From: Tolypothrix sp. PCC 7712 | GTDB lineage: Bacteria > Cyanobacteriota > Cyanobacteriia > Cyanobacteriales > Nostocaceae | Length of the DNA stretch: 64,000 bases | NCBI RefSeq assembly: GCF_025860405.1 | Contig: NZ_CP063785.1 | Span: 4,836,001 to 4,900,000, forward strand | Direction of reading: 5' to 3' | In this document: positions 18,836 to 28,307 of the stretch, piece after piece | Numbering within the stretch: position 1 is the first letter of the stretch | Layout of the letters: each line of letters opens with the position of its first letter | The notes under the pieces: generated by a model | Told to the model about the DNA's origin: nothing | Databases searched by the model: none | What the model saw: the letters and a program-made list of their open reading frames with translations, nothing else | Position numbers and translations under genes: made by a program

Positions 18836-19459
18836 ATGACTCAAACCCAACCACTAAAAAAACTATATTCCTTCGATGAATTTATCGATTGGTATCCAGA
18901 AAATTCACCCCTACGCTATGAGCTACACAATGGAGTCATAATCGAGATGCCACCACCAACAGGCGACCATGAAGATGTTTTAGGTTTTTTAAGCAAAAAA
19001 ATTACAGTCGAATTTGAACGGTGCGAATTACCTTACACCATCCCAAAAACAGGATTAGTCAAAACATCCAGTGGCGAATCAGCCTACATACCTGATGTAT
19101 TGGTATTAAATCGTGACAATTTAACGGTTGAACCATTGTGGAAAAAAGAATGCACCGTTATTTACCCCGAAAGTGTACCGTTAGTAATCGAAGTCGTTTC
19201 CACGAATTGGCAGGATGATTACTATAACAAATTTGGCAACTATGAAAAAATGGGTATTCCCGAATACTGGATTACAGATTATAAAGGGTTGGGCGGGCGC
19301 AAGTTTATCGGCAATCCAAAAGTCCCTACTATTTTCGTATGTGAATTAATCGATGGTGAATATCAAATGACACCATTTAGAGGTACTCAGCGCATCATAT
19401 CGCCTAGTTTCCCACAGTTAAATCTAACCGCTCAACAAATATTTGACTCTGTTATTTAA
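18836..19459 (+). CDS. Uma2-family (DUF820) putative endonuclease
   Basis: 207 residues of the Uma2 family, very abundant in cyanobacteria and built on the PD-(D/E)xK nuclease fold. Landmarks are SFDEFIDWYPENSPLRYELH, NGVIIEMPPPTGDHEDV, the acidic pair IPDVLVL and PLVIEVVS, then a Lys in YYNKFGNYEKMGIPEYWITD. Nuclease activity is inferred from the fold; the cellular role of the family is unclear. It is single-gene with simple flanks. The ATG at 18836 starts the family-typical N-terminus. Confidence 0.85.
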   Translation: MTQTQPLKKLYSFDEFIDWYPENSPLRYELHNGVIIEMPPPTGDHEDVLGFLSKKITVEFERCELPYTIPKTGLVKTSSGESAYIPDVLVLNRDNLTVEPLWKKECTVIYPESVPLVIEVVSTNWQDDYYNKFGNYEKMGIPEYWITDYKGLGGRKFIGNPKVPTIFVCELIDGEYQMTPFRGTQRIISPSFPQLNLTAQQIFDSVI

Positions 19460-19487
19460 TAAAGTTGCACAAATGCAAAACTTGCGC

Positions 19488-19580
19488 TCATCCCCCAACC
19501 CCTTCTCCCAATATTGGGAGAAGGGGGGTAAATTTCAAAGTCCCATGCATGGGAGAGGGATTTAGGGTGAGGGCTTTTGA
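19488..19580. repeat. Palindromic repeat (CCCCTTCTCCC...GGGAGAAGGGG)
   Basis: CCCCTTCTCCCAATATTGGG followed by AGAAGGGG forms a perfect hairpin, with a second one CCCATGCATGGG just after. It lies between convergent genes and may serve as a bidirectional terminator. A similar CCTTCTCCCGGGGGAGAAGG tract is inside the element at 43144-43314. Confidence 0.6.
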
Positions 19581-19600
19581 TTTATGCAACGCCTCTAATC

Positions 19601-20065
19601 TCAATCTATCCGTTCGCAGTCAAATCTGCCTTTAATATGCTGATTGTAAAAACTACCAACAGAATCAGCCGAGTAAAAATCTTCCCAAGTCTCTTCATCT
19701 ACCCCAGAGTACTCATACACAGCACCACTCTTAAACTCAACTTGCAAAGTTTGCTCGTGACTATCGTAAGCAATGGTAGCCGCCATTGAAGAACTCACCC
19801 TTACGGGTTCGTCACTTCCTTCAACGGGGGGAACCCCCGCAACGGAGTGACTCACAGGTAACAGCGCAATCGGTTCTTCATAAACAGGAAACGCCGCAGG
19901 TTCCGCCACAATTTCATTCAGTTCTACCAAACCCTCGTAAGCTTGAACTGGTGCGGGAATTTCTAAAAGTTCTATCTCGTCGCCCCGGTCAAGCAATAAT
20001 TGTAAATGTCCGTCAGAATGAGCGATCGCAATCAAGCTACTCAAGTCCATTTTCGATAGTCTCAT
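19601..20065 (-). CDS. KTSC-domain protein
   Basis: 154 residues. The last ~60 are a KTSC domain (AATIAYDSHEQTLQVEFKSG, then AVYEYSGVDEETWEDFYSA, then GSFYNQHIKGRF), a small domain found in stand-alone proteins and fused to Lys-tRNA synthetase; its function is unknown. The N-terminal half is acidic and Pro-rich. Codons around SHSVAGVPPVEGSDEPVR come from a palindromic repeat (19797-19858) inserted in frame. An alternative start is the Met six codons in. Isolated gene. Confidence 0.75.
   Translation of the reverse strand: MRLSKMDLSSLIAIAHSDGHLQLLLDRGDEIELLEIPAPVQAYEGLVELNEIVAEPAAFPVYEEPIALLPVSHSVAGVPPVEGSDEPVRVSSSMAATIAYDSHEQTLQVEFKSGAVYEYSGVDEETWEDFYSADSVGSFYNQHIKGRFDCERID
19797..19858. repeat. 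Palindromic repeat inserted inside the KTSC gene
   Basis: CAACGGGGGGAACCCCCGCA, with the surrounding CACTTCC...GGAGTGA inverted pair, forms a long hairpin. It lies in frame in the linker ahead of the KTSC domain and adds about 20 residues with no stop. Confidence 0.65.
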
Positions 20066-20308
20066 GAAATTTGCTCTCCTGTGGGCTGCAAAATCCTATT
20101 TATCTGTTGAGAGTTTTAAATTCTTATCCAAAATTGCACCATTTAATAGTACATTTGTATCATTAAAGCGATTAATCGTCAAGATTTTGCAGAGAAAAAT
20201 ACATTATTAGTGCTGATTTATAACTCACTTCAGTTCACTCAGAACTCAGCACTCATCACTCAGCACTTATTTGGTAATACGATGGAAACAAGGCTTGCAT
20301 AGTTGGCA

Positions 20309-22627
20309 ATGAACGATTTATTTGGAGCAGAGTTTTTACAAGCATCGCCGCTAATTCTGGCGGGGCCTATCTTACAACACACAGATTCCGACACCGTTAC
20401 AGTCTGGGTAGCGTTGCAACGTCCTTGTGAGGTGGTACTCCAGGTTTATGACACGGCTAATCACGGTCAGTTAATCACAAATCTGCTTTTAGAGGGAAGA
20501 CGTAGCACTTATGCTCTGGGAAAATCGCTGCATATTGTGGTCGTCACGGCGGAATCTGCGGGTAGATATTTATTAAGTAGCGATCGCATCTATGCATACG
20601 ATATGCAATTTATTGAATCATCTACCCAGCAGCAGACTTTACAGCAAGCCTTATGTTCTAGCCGCTTTCCTGCTGTGAACATCAGCTATTTTGAGCATCA
20701 AAAACCCACATTTGCCCTCCCACCCACAGATTTACAAGATTTACGCATCGTGCATGGTTCCTGTCGCAAACCTCACGGTGATGGCTTTGACGCGTTACCA
20801 ATTCTCGATTGCTTAATTGAGTCAGCCGCCAACCAACCCCGCCAACGACCCCATCAGCTTTTCCTCACAGGCGACCAGATTTATGGTGATGATGTCGCTG
20901 ATCCTCTGTTGTGGGTTTCTTCTCAGTTAGGCGATGCGCTGTTAGGTTGGGAGGAAAGGTTACCTTTGACTCAGCAAACAGCCGCAGACCCCAGTTATGT
21001 CACACCCAAGCAATTACTTCCCGGACATCGTGCAGAAATTGCCACTCACCAAGCAGGTTTCACCGCCGGGTTACATAATAAAACCGCCAAAGTTAGCAGC
21101 CACCTGCTGAGTTTGGGTGAATATTACGCATCTTATATATTGTCATGGTCTCCCGCTTGCTGGCCCAGTAGCTTACCCAAAGGGCGGGAGGTAATGCGCG
21201 GTCATCGAGTCAGCCGTCGCTGGGATAAAGAGGTGCAGGATATGCGCCAATTTATCCATACCCTGTGGAAAGTGCGGCGGGCGATGGCGAACATTCCCGT
21301 TTATACTATCTTCGACGACCATGATGTCAGCGATGACTGGAACCTCAACCAAGCTTGGTGTTTGCGCGTTTTAGGCAAACCCTTAGGACGCAGAACCGTC
21401 CAAAATGCCTTGTTAGCCTATGCAGTTTTTCAAGCCTGGGGGAACACACCCCAGCAATTTACCCCAGGTCAAGCAGGGGAGAAATTATTACAAGCGGCGG
21501 CGGAATGGTCTGCATCTGGGGGAATGAATATTGTAGCGTGGGATGCGATCGCCCGTTACTTAGGAATGCCACCGACAAACCCCCGTACAGGCTTACCAGA
21601 ATTTGTACAATATGATTCTGTCTTAGTGCTAGACCGAGACCCAGAAGCCTTGACTTGGCATTATACAGTCCGCAGTTTTTGCCATGAAGTCATAGTCTTA
21701 GATACACGAACTTGGCGCGGTTATCCTGCAGATCAAAAACCAATTGCGCCGCCAATGCTGCTATCACCGCCAGCATTTACGCAGCAACTTTCTCAGCCTC
21801 TACAACAAGCCACTCATAAACCCAAAGGACTTTCACAAATGCAAGCCACATTTGTGATTGCGCCGACCAATTTATTTGGTTTACAAGTAATAGATTGGAT
21901 TCACCATTGGCATTTAAAAAGAGAAAAAGTTTATGGTGTAGATGTCGGTGATGCTTGGAATATTAATTACGAAGCCTTAGCAAAATTCCTCACCACATTA
22001 TTTGAGCAACGCCAACAAGTAATAGTCTTATCTGGAGATATTCATTACAGTTCTGTAGTCCGTTTATCTTACACCAGAAAATCTCTAGGTTCCGAGAAAA
22101 AGTCTGTATTAGTGCAATTAACAGCTAGTGCGTTTAAGAATGAAGAAATTATTACCGAAATTATTCATACAAGACTCAAACAATGGCTGTTACCAGAAAA
22201 AAGTCGCCAATGGTTAGGATGGACAAATCCTCCTTATATGGTAGAAATTTCTAGCAGAAAATCTTACCAAGATGCTACATCACACCGTCCCCCAGAATGG
22301 CATGGGTTAATGGAATGGATTACTCGAACTAGCACCCAAACTGCTGATTTTGGCACCAATATTTCCTGGTTAATGACTGCCAAACAACAAGCGAAAAGTC
22401 GCAAATGGGAGTGGTTACAGTATTTAGCTTTTTGGAAATTATCTTGGTTTCAAGATGGCAGAGAAGTAATCGGATTAAATAACTTAGCTTTAGTCCATTT
22501 TGAAACAGATAATAATAACTGTACAAGAGTTATTCAAGATTTATACTGGTTTTCGACTTGGTATCCAATCAAAATTGTTTACAGCCGCTTTGAAAGTGAA
22601 CTCATTCATTCCAAGCTAACAAGATAA
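20309..22627 (+). CDS. PhoD-like metallophosphatase
   Basis: 772 residues from the ATG at 20309 (a TTG at 20303 is also in frame). The metallophosphatase motifs of the PhoD family are in order: HGSCRKPHGDGFDAL (about 150), LFLTGDQIYGDDVADPLLW (about 185-203), FDDHDVSDDWN (about 338) and VIVLSGDIHYSS (about 573). The N-terminal ~100 residues resemble the beta-sandwich before PhoD domains. There is no signal peptide, unlike exported PhoD alkaline phosphatases, so it is probably cytoplasmic. The family cleaves phosphomono- or diesters using Ca/Fe; the substrate is unknown here. No phosphate-regulon site was recognised upstream. Confidence 0.8.
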   Translation: MNDLFGAEFLQASPLILAGPILQHTDSDTVTVWVALQRPCEVVLQVYDTANHGQLITNLLLEGRRSTYALGKSLHIVVVTAESAGRYLLSSDRIYAYDMQFIESSTQQQTLQQALCSSRFPAVNISYFEHQKPTFALPPTDLQDLRIVHGSCRKPHGDGFDALPILDCLIESAANQPRQRPHQLFLTGDQIYGDDVADPLLWVSSQLGDALLGWEERLPLTQQTAADPSYVTPKQLLPGHRAEIATHQAGFTAGLHNKTAKVSSHLLSLGEYYASYILSWSPACWPSSLPKGREVMRGHRVSRRWDKEVQDMRQFIHTLWKVRRAMANIPVYTIFDDHDVSDDWNLNQAWCLRVLGKPLGRRTVQNALLAYAVFQAWGNTPQQFTPGQAGEKLLQAAAEWSASGGMNIVAWDAIARYLGMPPTNPRTGLPEFVQYDSVLVLDRDPEALTWHYTVRSFCHEVIVLDTRTWRGYPADQKPIAPPMLLSPPAFTQQLSQPLQQATHKPKGLSQMQATFVIAPTNLFGLQVIDWIHHWHLKREKVYGVDVGDAWNINYEALAKFLTTLFEQRQQVIVLSGDIHYSSVVRLSYTRKSLGSEKKSVLVQLTASAFKNEEIITEIIHTRLKQWLLPEKSRQWLGWTNPPYMVEISSRKSYQDATSHRPPEWHGLMEWITRTSTQTADFGTNISWLMTAKQQAKSRKWEWLQYLAFWKLSWFQDGREVIGLNNLALVHFETDNNNCTRVIQDLYWFSTWYPIKIVYSRFESELIHSKLTR

Positions 22628-23391
22628 TGGAAAAATTATCTACAGTAGGATGCGTTACGCTCCGCTAACGCATCATTAATTCTAAAATCTGTCAGATTCT
22701 ATTTTCAAATTAATATTATTTATAGCCTAATACAGTTCATTTAAGCTCATTAGCGATTGATTTTTCACTGATTAAAGAAGCCAGAAGAATTGGGGGATTC
22801 TCCCCCAAACCCCCGATTGGGTGACGGTTGCGTCCCCCAAACCCCCTCCAAAATGATTGTCCTGTTTTTTTGTTGAGTAACTAGTTTTTTGGTTTTGTTA
22901 TCAATTAATTTTCTTAACTGAACTGTATTTATTTATAGCCGCTTTAAAAGTAAACTCAGGCATTCCCGAATATCAATATAATTAAAAACATCATCTATCG
23001 TAGGTTGTGTTAGCAAAGCATAATAAACTATTCATCATTTCCAATCCTTAAGGTATTACAGGCATATATAAATACACCCATTACTAATGGGACTACTAAT
23101 AATAGCTCTTGAGTTAACAGCAATTACTTTCTGTAATTCAATATTACAGCCAAAATAAGAGAAAATATATCTTAAGCAATCTCTACTTTTAGGTAATTTA
23201 TTGAAGTATAAAACGCTGAAATTAGCCATGAAAAAATTAGGCTTGTTTTATTGAGAACTCAGCCTTAAAATAATATTAAGATAAATGCTAAAACTATCAA
23301 AAATACTTCAAAAGTGCTATCAGCACGCAGATTGCTAATCTTATGACACAAGATTGGCGATGATTTTGGCATTGTTAGAAAAATATTTCTT
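22628..23391. other. Gene-free interval with dispersed repeats
   Basis: It contains a GATGCGTTACGC...GCTAACGCATC palindrome (22650-22673), the 107-bp repeat at 22774-22880, and about 500 AT-rich bases with no credible frame. A leftward frame at 23265-23501 overlaps the next gene and has no support. Confidence 0.5.
22774..22880 (+). repeat. Dispersed repeat family D, copy 1
   Basis: From AAAGAAGCCAGAAGAATTGG to TTTTTGTTGAGTAA this 107-bp block is nearly identical to 62308-62413. The centre has GGGGGATTCTCCCCC and CCCCCAAACCCCC tracts. No protein is encoded. Confidence 0.85.
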
Positions 23392-23412
23392 TTGGGGATG
23401 AGGGCGTTATTG

Positions 23413-23856
23413 ATGCAATTAGAGTTAAACAATAGCGAATCAAATAAGACTGAAAAAGTAGAAGAGAAGAAAAAGCCGGGAAGATTAAATCCATCGCGCA
23501 TCCGGGATCACCTAGCTAACGAACGCACCTACCTAGCTTGGATGCGAACTGCGATCGCACTTTTAGGTTTTGGTGTCGTTATCGTCCGGTTACGCGCCTT
23601 TCAAGTTCCTTTGCTACCTCATCCGGGAACTGGCTGGAAGTTAGGTTTAGTATTCTCCTTGGTGGGTTTAATTACGGTGTGGCTTTCCACAGGACATTAT
23701 TTTGCAGTTCGTCGCGATATTGAAGAAGATACTTACGAACCGACAGATCGCTGGGTCATCCTTTTCAGTCTTGCTATTATGATCCTCGGTTCTGGAGTCA
23801 TCTATTATGTCTTTACTGCACCCTTGAGTCCTATTAGTCCAGTGATACCTGAGTAG
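23413..23856 (+). CDS. DUF202 family small membrane protein
   Basis: 147 residues from the ATG at 23413, chosen because GAGGG lies eight bases ahead; TTG 23392 and ATG 23398 are in-frame alternatives. A charged N-terminus is followed by the DUF202 signature (RDHLANERTYLAWMRTAIAL), then three hydrophobic segments (about 55-75, 88-108, 122-142). The family (YidH-like) is in the inner membrane, with no established function; in eukaryotes the same domain is in VTC polyphosphate synthase subunits. Single gene, followed by repeat tracts. Confidence 0.85.
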   Translation: MQLELNNSESNKTEKVEEKKKPGRLNPSRIRDHLANERTYLAWMRTAIALLGFGVVIVRLRAFQVPLLPHPGTGWKLGLVFSLVGLITVWLSTGHYFAVRRDIEEDTYEPTDRWVILFSLAIMILGSGVIYYVFTAPLSPISPVIPE

Positions 23857-23859
23857 GGG

Positions 23860-23990
23860 GGATTGGGGACTGGGGATTGGGGATTGGGGAACTCGGGGCC
23901 CCCTCTGGGGATAAGGGGTAATGGGGATTGGGGAACTCGGGGCCCCCTCTGGGGATAAGGGGTAATGGGGACTGGGGATGAGGGAGAGAA
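23860..23990. repeat. Repeat family E (ACTCGGGGCCCCCTCTGGGG), two tandem copies
   Basis: GGGGAACTCGGGGCCCCCTC, then TGGGGATAAGGGGTAATGGG, occurs twice in tandem with about 47-bp spacing, embedded in GGGGACT/GGGGATT heptamers. Other copies are at 33715-33770 and, inverted, at 39337-39385. Confidence 0.8.
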
Positions 23991-24014
23991 GGGGAGAAAA
24001 AGCAATTACCAATT

Positions 24015-24140
24015 CAATACTGCTCGGTTAAGGATTTTCAACTTTTAATTTGGTTGGGGGAAAAGGTGAAAGGGTAAGGGTTAAAGGTTTTTTATTGCCC
24101 CTTTTCCCCTTCCCCTTTTCCCCTTAACCGACAAGTATTG
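24015..24140. mobile_element. MITE-like element, family A, copy 2
   Basis: 126 bp with ends CAATACTGCTCGGTTAAGG and CCTTAACCGACAAGTATTG. Both flanks are ATTACCAATT, a perfect 10-bp target duplication. It sits between repeat tract E and the small gene at 24171. Confidence 0.85.
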
Positions 24141-24170
24141 ATTACCAATTACCAATTACCAAATGACAAT

Positions 24171-24407
24171 TTAATTGATTACTTTATCAATGGAAGCCAA
24201 GCGGTTGCGCTGTTTTAACCACAACTCGCAAACTTCTTTGGTGAGTTGAATCTCTTCTTGTGTTAAGACTTCGTCTGGTTTCTTCTCGGCTAATATCTGG
24301 GCGGCTTTAGCAGCTTTATCATAGTCTATGCCGTATTTAACTAATTCTGTATGTAGCAATTGCCGCTCTTTTTGTAAAAATTTATGTCTGTCTTTTAAAT
24401 AATTCAT
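24171..24407 (-). CDS. Small charged hypothetical protein
   Basis: 78 residues, highly charged and predicted helical (KDRHKFLQKERQLLHTELVK, then EIQLTKEVCELWLKQRNRL). I do not recognise a family. Coding bias and the absence of repeats inside the frame make it plausible, and it starts with ATG at 24407, but the ribosome site is weak. The family A element lies 30 bases past its stop. It may be cytoplasmic; nothing in the context gives a role. Confidence 0.5.
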   Translation of the reverse strand: MNYLKDRHKFLQKERQLLHTELVKYGIDYDKAAKAAQILAEKKPDEVLTQEEIQLTKEVCELWLKQRNRLASIDKVIN

Positions 24408-24565
24408 TTTTTTATGTTATGAGGATTTATTTAGCTTTACTTTAATGTGCAAAATTTATGCAATTCCTACTTCTTACTTTAGGTAGATAAAATAAATGTC
24501 TTAAGGAATCTTTTATATTTGTGAACAAAATGATTCACTACTTCAATAAACTTGACTTTCAAAGC

Positions 24566-24600
24566 AAAAATGGCTCTGTGAACCAATCACAGAGCCATTT
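24566..24600 (-). terminator. Rho-independent-type terminator after the pirin gene
   Basis: On the minus strand AAATGGCTCTGTGA pairs with TCACAGAGCCATTT across a five-base loop, followed by a T-rich tail. It lies about 110 bases past the stop at 24711. Confidence 0.85.
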
Positions 24601-24710
24601 ATCTGAGTGTATTCCAGACTGTGGAGACACTCAACATGAGCAATTTAGACGGTTATACAATAAATCGCGCGATGGGGGGATGACAATTTCTCTTCACTAG
24701 CCCCTGACGA

Positions 24711-25427
24711 TTAGCCCAAATCGAACAGTAAGACTTCGCCACTGGAATTAGTGCTGATTTCGAGTGTTTCTTCGCCGCTAATTTGTACGCCATCACCAGC
24801 TTTGAGTTCCTTACCATTGAGGGTGGCGGTACCTTGAGCTACGTGTAACCAGGCATAGCGATCGCTTTTCACATGATAATTAACAACATCACCGCTTTCT
24901 AGCACAGATGCGTATATATCCACATCCTGGTGAACTGTTACAGCGCCATCTCGCCCATCTTTCGCAGCAATCAAGCGTAGTTGTCCCCGCTTTTCTTCCA
25001 CAGAAAACGCTTTTTGATCATACCTAGGAGATAGCCCTTGCTTGTTAGGTAAAATCCAAATTTGCAGAAAGTGGACTGGTTCAGTTTTGGAATGATTATA
25101 TTCGCTGTGGGTGATTCCGGTACCAGCGCTCATAATTTGTGCGTCACCAGGAAGAATGACTGAACCTGTACCTAAGCTATCTTTATGCTCTAGCGCACCA
25201 GACAAAACATAGGTGAGAATTTCCATATCTCGATGGCCGTGGGTACCAAACCCAGCGCCACCAATTACGGTATCATCATTGATCACCCGCAGAGAGCGAA
25301 ATCCCATTTGCTCGGGATTGTAAAAACTACCAAAGGAAAATGTATGGTAGCTATCAAGCCAATTAATTCTAGTATGACCGCGTGAGTTGCTATCATGAAC
25401 TACGAGAGTCTTAGTATTTTGAGACAT
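24711..25427 (-). CDS. Pirin-family bicupin protein
   Basis: 238 residues, full length for the YhaK/Pirin group. The N-terminal cupin shows RINWLDSYHTFSFGSFYNPE, GFGTHGHRDMEILTYVLSG (metal-binding H-x-H and later E/H in SAGTGITHSEYNHS). The second cupin half is degenerate (KAGDGVQISGEETLEIS). Family members bind Fe and some have quercetinase activity or act as redox sensors; the function in cyanobacteria is not established. It is monocistronic with a good terminator downstream and opens at ATG 25427. Confidence 0.9.
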   Translation of the reverse strand: MSQNTKTLVVHDSNSRGHTRINWLDSYHTFSFGSFYNPEQMGFRSLRVINDDTVIGGAGFGTHGHRDMEILTYVLSGALEHKDSLGTGSVILPGDAQIMSAGTGITHSEYNHSKTEPVHFLQIWILPNKQGLSPRYDQKAFSVEEKRGQLRLIAAKDGRDGAVTVHQDVDIYASVLESGDVVNYHVKSDRYAWLHVAQGTATLNGKELKAGDGVQISGEETLEISTNSSGEVLLFDLG

Positions 25428-26003
25428 ACATTTACCTCAGGTTTAGTTGATTCTTAAACTTGAATAGTCAGCTTATGTTGGATTTTGAATTTGTATGAAT
25501 GGGAGAGCTAGATGCTTATCACACAAGGGTTCCAATTTTGAGGCATCGCAAACTTAAATATCCAACGGTTGCTTATTATTGTTTTTGTAATTCTTGAACT
25601 TTGTTCGTTAGATATTGCCTGTTATATCAAATTCGACTCATTGCTGATAAATAGATATTGGTTTTTCCAATTACCAATTACCAATTACCAATTACCAGCC
25701 CATGCAACAATATAATTCTTCAAGCGCACATAATCTAAAACCCGGTTTTCAACTATTTAAATCATAAAGTATGTACCTATAAAATAAAAGTACGCACTTA
25801 AAAGTGGCGTACTTACCAAAAAGTTACTACTCCATTAACAGAGTTATTCAATTGAAAATTAGCCGCAGGGAATCTTTTTTTTCGGTGCGTTAGCGATAGC
25901 GTAACGCACCCTACATTTAAGGTTTACTTTATCAATCATCTTTTAGACCAATTTGATGGCTCATAGGTCTAATTTTACTTTTTACTCAAGATGATTTCGG
26001 CTA
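25428..26003. other. Gene-free interval between pirin and dps genes
   Basis: About 575 bases. It contains the pirin promoter region, a TTACCAA heptamer run (25668-25697), the dps terminator (25788-25814) and a GGTGCGTTAGCG...CGTAACGCACC palindrome (25884-25912). No gene is visible. Confidence 0.5.
25788..25814 (-). terminator. Hairpin terminator downstream of dps
   Basis: AAGTACGC(C)ACTT and AAGTGCGTACTT form a near-perfect stem, followed on the minus strand by TTTTATTTT. It lies 190 bases beyond the dps stop. Confidence 0.65.
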
Positions 26004-26573
26004 TTATCTCACACCTGCTGGCTGTTGAGTTCCTTTGAAAGTAGATGCGCCATTTTCGCCTTTGATTTCTGCTACTTGCAGATGCGCTTCTAAGAACCAC
26101 AGACGCTTATCAATGGTGCGAGAGACTTCAGTATACAGGTCAGCGGTATCTAGGTCACCTAAATCATCGGTTTGGTTAATAGCTTCCCGCAGGTGTTTAG
26201 CATAAGGTGCAAAGCGGTCTGCTAAAGCGGTCACGTGGTCTTTGCCATCTAAAATATCAAAAGGATATTCTGGCAAAATTGAATTGCTAGCGGCGGCGCG
26301 GGCGGTACCAAGGGCGTAGCCACCTAAAGCGGTGACACGTTCCGCAAACATATCAATGTATTCTTCTAATTCACCTGCAATTTCATCAAACAATTCATGC
26401 AACTGATAAAAATCAGTTCCTTTAACGTTCCAGTGCGCTTGTTTTGTTTGGGTTTTAAGATCCAAAGATGCTGCTAAAGTTTGATTGAGAAGTACCACGA
26501 TTTTTTCTCTGGCTTCAGCAGGAATATCAATGCGAGTGGGATAAAGACGAGAAGCAATTTTATTGTCGCTCAT
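26004..26573 (-). CDS. dps: Dps-family ferritin-like protein
   Basis: 189 residues. Dps proteins form 12-mers that store iron and use hydrogen peroxide to oxidise Fe(II), protecting DNA. The inter-subunit ferroxidase ligands are present with the same spacing as in E. coli Dps: H47 (AHWNVKG), H59, D63 (LHELFDEIAGEL), D74 and E78 (DMFAERV). The first ~20 residues could be a DNA-binding tail but are not strongly basic. The C-terminus (ENGASTFKGTQQPAGVR) is a short extension. Single gene with its own terminator. Cyanobacteria usually hold several Dps paralogues; which one this is cannot be told. Confidence 0.93.
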   Translation of the reverse strand: MSDNKIASRLYPTRIDIPAEAREKIVVLLNQTLAASLDLKTQTKQAHWNVKGTDFYQLHELFDEIAGELEEYIDMFAERVTALGGYALGTARAAASNSILPEYPFDILDGKDHVTALADRFAPYAKHLREAINQTDDLGDLDTADLYTEVSRTIDKRLWFLEAHLQVAEIKGENGASTFKGTQQPAGVR

Positions 26574-26805
26574 GGGTGTTATCTGCTTGGTTCAACACAA
26601 TCAGTCTACAAATAGGACTTCAGAATGCGAAACTTCCTTAAGACAGATGGAAATGACCTGATAATCAATTATTTTGTTTATTTATAGACAAAAATTTGCA
26701 ATTAGCTGGCTCAGAGGCGATGGTTGTCTATGGTATTGAATGTACCACCAAAAAGGCGATCGCGGACTGTATCATTATGTAAGAAATCGTGAGGGTAACC
26801 TAGTT

Positions 26806-26838
26806 CAAATTCAGTAGACCTAAAAGTTTTGCGATCGC
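26806..26838. repeat. 33-bp arm of an inverted repeat flanking the transposase
   Basis: CAAATTCAGTAGACCTAAAA followed by GTTTTGCGATCGC is the exact reverse complement of 28308-28340, whose copy forms the last codons and stop of the aldo/keto reductase gene. Confidence 0.9.
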
Positions 26839-26945
26839 TAAAAAATGGTAGTTTAAGATACAGTTTTGGGGGGAAATATACAAAAGCTGATTGCTTGGCT
26901 AAATGATAAGATTAATTTATGAATAAACCCCAAAATCAATCAAAA

Positions 26946-28085
26946 TCAGCCAGATGGCAAGTAAACTTCACAGGCGACTCCATAATTGCGGTCTACTGCT
27001 TGACGTAAAAACTCAAGCATTTGTTTAAGGGTAAATAGATGGGAGAAAACTTGTCTTGAACTTTTTTTTAAACGGCTGAGATAATGCCAGACTAGATAAA
27101 TCCAAACATTAATAATTAAAAAAGCTAAAGCTACAAATAGAAATCTAATTGTTGGATTTTTGATAGTTGTTTTAATCCGACATTGATTTTTCATCCGATA
27201 GCTACTTTCAATTCCAAAACGGAGACGATAGTCGTCATGTATTGAATGTAATGACAACTTAACTTTATAAACAGCATAAATAAAAAATTCTCGCCCGTGC
27301 GCTCGTCTTTTACCGTTTTTATATGTACAAACTATCCAAACTGGGAAAGTACATGAGCCATATTTATCACTGTTTAAAGTGTAAGTTGTTTTATAACTGC
27401 GCCGACCTCTAATTAATTGTCTAGTACCTCCATTTTTACCTCGAATAATTACTGGCATTTCAAAGGGAATATCCAAAGCTTGCAACCATCTGATGACTGG
27501 CACACAGAAAAATTCCCGGTCTAAATACAATCTTTCGATTTGAAGATTCAAAGGCTCAATCAGTGCTAAAAGATAAGTGATAATTGCTGCCTTCGTATTT
27601 TGTTGTTGAACAGCTTTGATAGCTAAAGTTACTCGTTTATTCTTCTTAATTACATAGACAGTAGCGTAGGCATAAAAAGAACAAGTTCCACTTTTAGCTT
27701 GACTTCTATAAATATATGGTGCTTCGGTTGGTGAGGGTTCACCATAATATGGAATTAAGTTAAAATCGATAGCAATTTTTTGTTTACCTTGTCGGATTCC
27801 ATCTGGTAAGCGGCTTTGAATTGCTGCATTTAAGTCTGATTCTAAATATTTAATGTCTGAATATTTATCTAAATGGTAACGAATATCGTTGCTGGTAGGA
27901 ACATTCTTTAAGACTTTGGTTGTATTTTCGATACTATCCCTTTGGGTGGCTGCTCGAATTAAAATCTCAAAGATATTTTTTTGTTCACACTTTCCTTGAG
28001 TTTGAATTGGAATATGTTCTGTTAAACAGTTAACTACTTCGTTTAAGGTTTTACTATCAGTTAGAACTGGCTCCCTTGCATTCAT
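26946..28085 (-). CDS. ISH3-type (DDE) transposase
   Basis: 379 residues from ATG 28085 (a TTG two codons earlier is also open). The transposase core shows the acidic triad in order: IAIDFNLIPYYGEPS (first D), ERLYLDREFFCVPVIRWLQA (second D) and DYRLRFGIESSYRMKNQCRI (the Y-(2)-R..E..K-like third block), with RTTTI-type basic residues after. This matches the ISH3/IS4-like group found in archaea and cyanobacteria. The frame looks intact. I could not define the element's terminal inverted repeats or target duplication. It lies between two 33-bp inverted arms 26806-26838 and 28308-28340. Confidence 0.85.
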   Translation of the reverse strand: MNAREPVLTDSKTLNEVVNCLTEHIPIQTQGKCEQKNIFEILIRAATQRDSIENTTKVLKNVPTSNDIRYHLDKYSDIKYLESDLNAAIQSRLPDGIRQGKQKIAIDFNLIPYYGEPSPTEAPYIYRSQAKSGTCSFYAYATVYVIKKNKRVTLAIKAVQQQNTKAAIITYLLALIEPLNLQIERLYLDREFFCVPVIRWLQALDIPFEMPVIIRGKNGGTRQLIRGRRSYKTTYTLNSDKYGSCTFPVWIVCTYKNGKRRAHGREFFIYAVYKVKLSLHSIHDDYRLRFGIESSYRMKNQCRIKTTIKNPTIRFLFVALAFLIINVWIYLVWHYLSRLKKSSRQVFSHLFTLKQMLEFLRQAVDRNYGVACEVYLPSG

Positions 28086-28307
28086 AGCCAAACTAAATAA
28101 TCCTCAATTTTGCTTGTTTACCTCCATACTTTACAAAAATTGCATACTACAGATCCAGAACTATCTTTTGGTGGGCGCGTTACTCTTAACTTTTTCGGTG
28201 ATTAATTAGTTTTACTTATTTATAGTTGTTGAAGGAGTTTTCTAAAAAATGTATTTCAGAATACGGTTTTTTTGACAATAGTCGGTTTTATAGGTATCGC
28301 TCTATGC

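Noticed and set aside
26880..28200. Terminal inverted repeats for the ISH3-type element
   Set aside because: I looked on both sides of the transposase and found no convincing pair or target duplication, so no element boundaries are given.
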